DNA of 64,000 nt. Origin: Aliishimia sp963678085. GTDB lineage: Bacteria > Pseudomonadota > Alphaproteobacteria > Rhodobacterales > Rhodobacteraceae. Position numbers and translations under genes: made by a program. Positions 59,996 through 64,000 of this stretch are shown here, one piece after another. The stretch covers positions 806,001 through 870,000 of the forward strand of contig OY782680.1 of the NCBI GenBank assembly GCA_963678085.1. The letters run 5' to 3'. Positions within the stretch are counted from its first letter, which is position 1; the number at the start of each line of letters is the position of its first letter. Under the pieces are notes generated by a model. It did no database searches. It worked only from the letters and a program-made list of their open reading frames with translations, and had not been told where the DNA came from.

Positions 59996-60970
59996 ATGAG
60001 CATGAGCAAACCTTCCGTATTTGTCACGCGTCGCTGGCCCGAAGCGGTTGAGGCCAAACTGGCCGAGCAATATAATGCAACCTTTAACATGGATGATGTG
60101 CCCCTTGGCACCGAAGAACTGCGCGCGGCGATTGCCAGCCATGATGCGGTGCTGCCAACGGTCACGGATAAGCTCGATGCGGCGGTATTTGACGTAACCC
60201 CGCAGGCCAAGATCTTGGGCAATTACGGGGTTGGCTATAGCCATATCTGTGAGGACTCTGCCCGTCGTTTAGGTCTTGTGGTGACCAATACGCCGGATGT
60301 GCTTTCGGAATGCACAGCCGATATTGCCATGACGCTTTTGCTTATGGCGGCGCGCCGTGCAGGGGAGGGCGAGCGCGAAGTGCGGGCCGGGCAATGGTCC
60401 GGCTGGCGTCCCACCCATATGATCGGGGCAAAGGTCGCGGGCAAGGTGCTGGGGATCATTGGCTTTGGCCGGATCGGGCAAGAAATGGCGCGCCGCGCGC
60501 ATCATGGGTTCGGGATGAAGATCCTGGTGCAAAACCGCTCTAAAGTCGCGCCGGAAGTGCTTGCGGCATGTGGTGCAGAGCAAGTGGAGAGCGTCGAAGC
60601 GTTGCTGCCCCAATGTGATTTCGTCTCGCTGCACTGCCCTGGTGGCGCGGCAAACCGGCATTTGATCAATGCAGAGCGTTTGGCGCTGTTCAAGCCCGGC
60701 GCTTATCTCATCAACACGGCGCGCGGCGAGGTGGTGGATGACATCGCTTTGGCCTCCGCCTTAACCTCTGGCGCGCTTGGCGGGGCGGGGCTGGATGTGT
60801 TTGATGGTGAGCCCCAGATCAATGCGGCGCTCTTTAACTGCCCCAGCCTTGTGATGTTGCCGCATCTAGGCTCAGCCACGCGCGAGACCCGTGAGGAGAT
60901 GGGCTTTCGCGTGCTCGACAATCTGAACGACTTTTTCGCCGGCAACGCGCCGCGTGATCGGGTGATCTAA
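59996..60970 (+). CDS. D-2-hydroxyacid dehydrogenase, glyoxylate/hydroxypyruvate reductase type
   Basis: A 324-aa NAD(P)-dependent enzyme. The nucleotide loop GIIGFGRIGQEMA is near residue 155. Arg in NTARGEVVDD (near 240) and His in LPHLGSATRET (near 290) are catalytic. ATG at 60002 is an equal start. Such enzymes reduce glyoxylate or hydroxypyruvate to the D-hydroxyacid. It follows the aminotransferase directly, with the stop touching the start. Confidence 0.88.
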   Translation: MSMSKPSVFVTRRWPEAVEAKLAEQYNATFNMDDVPLGTEELRAAIASHDAVLPTVTDKLDAAVFDVTPQAKILGNYGVGYSHICEDSARRLGLVVTNTPDVLSECTADIAMTLLLMAARRAGEGEREVRAGQWSGWRPTHMIGAKVAGKVLGIIGFGRIGQEMARRAHHGFGMKILVQNRSKVAPEVLAACGAEQVESVEALLPQCDFVSLHCPGGAANRHLINAERLALFKPGAYLINTARGEVVDDIALASALTSGALGGAGLDVFDGEPQINAALFNCPSLVMLPHLGSATRETREEMGFRVLDNLNDFFAGNAPRDRVI

Positions 60971-61012
60971 GCCCCAAATCCAAAATGGACATGAAATAGA
61001 GGAGGAAATTGT

Positions 61013-61846
61013 ATGAACAAATTAAACACCGAAGCCTGGGTGGGGCGAGAGGCGGTTTCCTTGGGCGGCGTCGATGCGATTCAGGCCCAGCATATCCACT
61101 CTATTGTCGGCACCGGAGAGGCCCCGCGCCTTGGGGATGCCATGCCTCAGCTTTGGCATTGGTGCGCCTTTCCCAATGGCGCTCCGATGAACCGGCTCGG
61201 AGAAGATGGGCATCCCAAGGGTGGCACGTTGCTGCCGCCTGTCTCTCTGCCGCGCCGCATGTGGGCCGGGGGGGCGCTGACTTTTCACCGCAATTTGTCG
61301 GTGGGTGAAGCGCTTGAGAAACGATCCCGCGTGCGGGCGGTCACGGAAAAGATGGGCAAAACCGGGCCTATGATCCTCGTGACGGTGGATCAGGAAATCC
61401 ATGGAGAGCAGGGCCTTGCCATCGAAGAGCGTCAGGATATCGTCTATCTTGAAATCCCGGACAGCTACACGCCGCCGCAAAAACGCGATCTTCCCACCGC
61501 GCCGATTGAAGCGATCGAGACGCCTGAAACGCTGCTCTTTCGTTACTCTGCCGTGACCTTTAATGCGCATCGCATCCATTATGATCTGCGCTATACTCAA
61601 GAGGTCGAGCATTACCCTGGCCTTGTGGTGCATGGTCCTTTGCAAGCCACCTATCTGATGCGCGCGGCGACGCAGCATAAAGGGCGCGCGCCGATGTTCT
61701 TTGATTTCCGCGGGGTGCATCCGATGTTTTCGGGAACACCTTGTGACATCTCGATGCAACAGGGTGAGGATGCGTTGTCTCTCTTTACCGGCCAGAACGG
61801 CCATCAATGCATGCAAGCCCGCGCGGTTTGGGAGGAAACAGTATGA
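61013..61846 (+). CDS. Mesaconyl-C4-CoA hydratase-like protein (FAS1-like dehydratase/MaoC)
   Basis: A 277-aa protein starting MNKLNTEAWVGREAVS. It matches my memory of mesaconyl-C4-CoA (3-methylfumaryl-CoA) hydratase: LWHWCAFPNGAP, then GHPKGGTLLPPVSLPRRMWAGG, a double hotdog, and the segment FNAHRIHYDLRYTQEVEHYPG near residue 180, with the His of MaoC enzymes. These add water to give citramalyl-CoA. AGGAGG precedes the start. It overlaps the next gene by 4 nt. Confidence 0.82.
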   Translation: MNKLNTEAWVGREAVSLGGVDAIQAQHIHSIVGTGEAPRLGDAMPQLWHWCAFPNGAPMNRLGEDGHPKGGTLLPPVSLPRRMWAGGALTFHRNLSVGEALEKRSRVRAVTEKMGKTGPMILVTVDQEIHGEQGLAIEERQDIVYLEIPDSYTPPQKRDLPTAPIEAIETPETLLFRYSAVTFNAHRIHYDLRYTQEVEHYPGLVVHGPLQATYLMRAATQHKGRAPMFFDFRGVHPMFSGTPCDISMQQGEDALSLFTGQNGHQCMQARAVWEETV

Positions 61847-63081
61847 GCATTTTATCCGGTATGCGCGTGGTCGAAAGCTCGGCCTTTGTGGCAGTTCCGT
61901 TGGCGGGCATGACCCTGGCGCAGATGGGCGCGGAGGTGATCCGTTTTGATCGCATTGGCGGCGGGCTAGATTCGGGGCGCTGGCCCCTGGCTCCAAATGG
62001 GAAAAGCTTGTTTTGGGCCGGTATGAATAAGGGCAAAAAATCCATCGCCGTGGACATGAAATCCGACGAGGGGCGGGAGCTGATCACGCAGATCATCACC
62101 GCTCCGGGCGAGGATGCGGGGCTGTTCTTGACCAATCTGCGCGTGCGCGGCTGGATTGATTACGATAGCCTCAGCAAGCATCGCGAGGATCTGGTCATGG
62201 TGACTTTGACCGGCGATCGCTTTGGCCGCCCGCAAGTGGATTATACTGTGAACCCAGCCCTTGGTATTCCAACGATCACGGGCCCTGAGGGCAGCGATGA
62301 GCCGGTCGCCAATGCGCTGCCCGCTTGGGATCTGATTGCAGGGAATATGTGCGTTTCAGCCCTTTTGGCGGCAGAGCGGCACCGGCTGCGCGGGAAAGGT
62401 GGGCAAGAGGTGGAGCTGGCTCTGAAAGATGTGGCGGCTGCAACCATTGGCCATTTGGGCATGATCGGGGATACAGCTTTGAACGCTGAGGATCGTGGCA
62501 AAGCGGGCAATGCGCTTTATGGGGCTTATGGGCAGGATTTCCTTTGCGCCGATGGCAAGCGCGTGATGGTGATTGGTTTGACCCATCGTCAATGGCGCGG
62601 ACTTGTATCGGCCACGGGTCTTGAAGAGGACATGGCAGCGCTAGAGGGTCGTTTGGGCGTGTCCTTGGCTGATGAGGGCAATCGCTGGCAGCACCGCGCG
62701 GCCATCACCGAGGTCTTTAAGCCATGGTTCGCTGCACGCAAAGTCTCTGAGTTTGAGGGGGAGTTTAACAGCAAGGGGCTTACCTGGTCCGAATTCCGCT
62801 CGGTGCGCGAGGCGTTAGAGCAGGATGCGGATATGAGCCTCAGCAATCCGATGTTTTCAAATGTGGAGCATCCGGGAATTGGCACATTTTTGACCCCCCG
62901 CCACCCTGCGAATTTTGCGGCGATGGAGACCAAAAGCGCGGGCGCAGCGCCGGTTCTTGGGGAGCATACAGAAGAGATATTGGGCGATCTCTTGGGCCTT
63001 GGTGATAAGGCAATCGGCCAGCTCTTTGACAAAGGCGTCGTCGATGCACCAGGGCGCCGCTCTGGACAGTCGGCGGCTTAA
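61843..63081 (+). CDS. CaiB/BaiF CoA-transferase, 2-methylfumaryl-CoA isomerase-like
   Basis: A 412-aa protein starting MSILSGMRVVESSAFVA. The N-terminal SAFVAVPLAGMTLAQMGAEV and FDRIGGGLDSGRW match my memory of 2-methylfumaryl-CoA isomerase (Mct), which moves CoA from C1 to C4 of mesaconate. The CaiB catalytic region is in the TVNPALGIPT part, near residue 145. With the hydratase before it, it converts mesaconyl-C1-CoA to citramalyl-CoA. In Chloroflexus these are steps of the 3-hydroxypropionate bi-cycle. A citramalyl-CoA lyase is not in the window. Confidence 0.82.
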   Translation: MSILSGMRVVESSAFVAVPLAGMTLAQMGAEVIRFDRIGGGLDSGRWPLAPNGKSLFWAGMNKGKKSIAVDMKSDEGRELITQIITAPGEDAGLFLTNLRVRGWIDYDSLSKHREDLVMVTLTGDRFGRPQVDYTVNPALGIPTITGPEGSDEPVANALPAWDLIAGNMCVSALLAAERHRLRGKGGQEVELALKDVAAATIGHLGMIGDTALNAEDRGKAGNALYGAYGQDFLCADGKRVMVIGLTHRQWRGLVSATGLEEDMAALEGRLGVSLADEGNRWQHRAAITEVFKPWFAARKVSEFEGEFNSKGLTWSEFRSVREALEQDADMSLSNPMFSNVEHPGIGTFLTPRHPANFAAMETKSAGAAPVLGEHTEEILGDLLGLGDKAIGQLFDKGVVDAPGRRSGQSAA

Positions 63082-63096
63082 TCTTAGATATCCCGA

Positions 63097-63132
63097 GCGC
63101 CCGCAGACCTTGCTTCGGGGATTTGCGGGCGC
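63097..63132. terminator. Bidirectional terminator hairpin
   Basis: GCGCCCGCA (63097-63105) and TGCGGGCGC (63124-63132) form a perfect 9-bp stem around an 18-nt loop, between the convergent CaiB-like and phnM genes. No long T run is present. Confidence 0.6.
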
Positions 63133-63140
63133 ATCTTGAG

Positions 63141-64000
63141 CTATGCGATTTTGCGACCTCTGCTCCAGGCTCCGCGTAGGAGGGGGATGTCGCCAATGCT
63201 GCGCACCCTTAGCACGTCTCCTCGAAGGCCGGTTTGCACAAGGCCCCGGTCGTTAAGGCCAGCGGCGCGCGCCGGATTGATGGTGACTGTCGCGACAGCG
63301 CGCGGAAGATCATCCCAAAGCTGGGCGAGACGAAAGGCCGATAAAAGCAGCGCAGATGGCACATAGTCAGACGACACGATGTCCAGAAGATCCGACTTTG
63401 CCAACTGCTCGGCCGCGACGTTACCGGAATGTGAGCCGCCTCGGATGAGGTTCGGAGCGCCCATCATCACTGCGATTCCATGGGTGCGGCAAGCCTCAGC
63501 GGCCTCCAATGTGGTTGGAAATTCAGCAAATCCGACGCCGTTCTCTGCCGATTTTTCAACGTGCTCAGGCAAGGTGTCGTCATGGCTGGCCAAAACTGCC
63601 CCAAGGCGCGCCGCTTCGCGCACAGCCCCTGCCTCATGCTCGGCACCAAAGCGCTGCTGAAGGCTCAACAGGTTTTCAACATGCTCGGCAAATTCCGCAT
63701 CACTCATGCCGCGTTTCTTGGCAACATAGGTTTTCAGCGTTGAGAGATCCCGAAACTGGCGCTGGCCCGGCGTGTGGTCCATCAGGCTTACGATGCCAAC
63801 CCGGTCTTCGGGGCCAAAGGCGGCGAGCTCCTCTAGCAGAGTTTCCGAACAGATCTCGGCGCGCAGATGCAAGAAATGGCTGATTTTGAACAGCCCTTTG
63901 GCGCGGGCAGCCAGCAATTCGTCAGCGAGTTTTCGGGCATAATCAATATAGCGCCCCTTGCCACTGTGGATGGATCCCACGCGCATGGCATCAAACACGG
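63141..64000 (-). CDS. phnM: Alpha-D-ribose 1-methylphosphonate 5-triphosphate diphosphatase, N-terminus outside window
   Basis: The product is the C-terminal 285 or more residues of an amidohydrolase-fold PhnM; complete proteins have about 380. The open frame runs to the window edge, so a GTG at 63998 is not the real start. The PhnM signature SLMDHTPGQRQF (about 70 codons in), the ASHDDTLPEH histidine region and MMGAPNLIRGGSHSGN are clear. PhnM acts in the C-P lyase pathway and removes pyrophosphate from the methylphosphonate ribosyl triphosphate. Other phn genes must lie beyond the window. Confidence 0.92.
   Translation of the reverse strand, partial: VFDAMRVGSIHSGKGRYIDYARKLADELLAARAKGLFKISHFLHLRAEICSETLLEELAAFGPEDRVGIVSLMDHTPGQRQFRDLSTLKTYVAKKRGMSDAEFAEHVENLLSLQQRFGAEHEAGAVREAARLGAVLASHDDTLPEHVEKSAENGVGFAEFPTTLEAAEACRTHGIAVMMGAPNLIRGGSHSGNVAAEQLAKSDLLDIVSSDYVPSALLLSAFRLAQLWDDLPRAVATVTINPARAAGLNDRGLVQTGLRGDVLRVRSIGDIPLLRGAWSRGRKIA

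Overview
The window looks like chromosomal DNA of a marine alphaproteobacterium of the Roseobacter group (Rhodobacteraceae). This is inferred from gene content, not from a search: a branched-chain amino-acid type ABC operon fused to acyl-CoA genes, a SoeABC-type sulfite dehydrogenase, a serC leader RNA of the alphaproteobacterial type, a VPLPA-CTERM sorted protein, MttB/dimethylglycine-dehydrogenase type genes and high-GC codon use. Genes are tightly packed, many with 4-nt ATGA overlaps. I see no tRNA, rRNA, IS element, prophage or CRISPR.

Layout. 0-10.3 kb: a phosphotransferase cut by the window edge, then substrate-binding protein, livH, livM, livG, livF, a beta-lactamase-like hydrolase, acetoacetyl-CoA synthetase and acyl-CoA thioesterase II in one rightward run. 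10.4-11.6 kb: pobA. 11.7-17.0 kb: soeA, an unrelated 271-aa ORF, soeB, soeC. 17.6-29.5 kb: the most unusual part. One leftward operon encodes a MoxR AAA+ ATPase, a small bpX5-like protein, a VWA plus beta-propeller protein and a large membrane-anchored bpX6-like propeller protein. It is divergent from a small leucine-rich-repeat gene, and it lies next to a second leftward operon of five overlapping genes (LRR protein, ATP-grasp, alkaline-phosphatase-superfamily hydrolase, two radical SAM enzymes) that match the STM4015-STM4011 families. 29.6-35.1 kb: GNAT and serB leftward, serC and serA rightward. Between serC and serA is a tandem duplication that doubled a DUF805 gene and left a chimeric serA'-'serC mini-ORF. 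35.2-44.5 kb: divergent catabolic genes, with an FAD/GcvT demethylating oxidase and an MttB-family methyltransferase on one side, and an aldehyde dehydrogenase, SelA-like PLP enzyme, D-glutamate-cyclase-like protein and class V aminotransferase on the other. 44.7-50.1 kb: metallophosphoesterase, membrane-bound LuxR-type regulator divergent from a VPLPA-CTERM protein, cysteine-synthase-like enzyme, DEAD-box helicase. 50.4-54.5 kb: two metallo-beta-lactamase-fold proteins, a YeeE/YedE sulfur transporter, a periplasmic rhodanese and a CBS protein. 54.5-63.1 kb: an XRE/ImmA-type short-chain acyl regulator, divergent from an acyl-CoA synthetase, PanE-like reductase, aminotransferase, D-2-hydroxyacid dehydrogenase, a mesaconyl-C4-CoA hydratase-like protein and a 2-methylfumaryl-CoA isomerase-like protein. 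63.1-64.0 kb: the 3' part of phnM.

How the parts work together. SoeABC would oxidise sulfite at the cytoplasmic membrane. The 50-54 kb cluster plausibly handles periplasmic sulfur compounds that feed it. SerA, SerC and SerB make serine. The 56-63 kb operon reads as a C5-dicarboxylyl-CoA module. The 17-29 kb block is best read as a MoxR-VWA-propeller chaperone module coupled to a small-molecule or peptide modification operon and two LRR proteins. Its families have been named from genomes but, as far as I know, no biochemical role is established.
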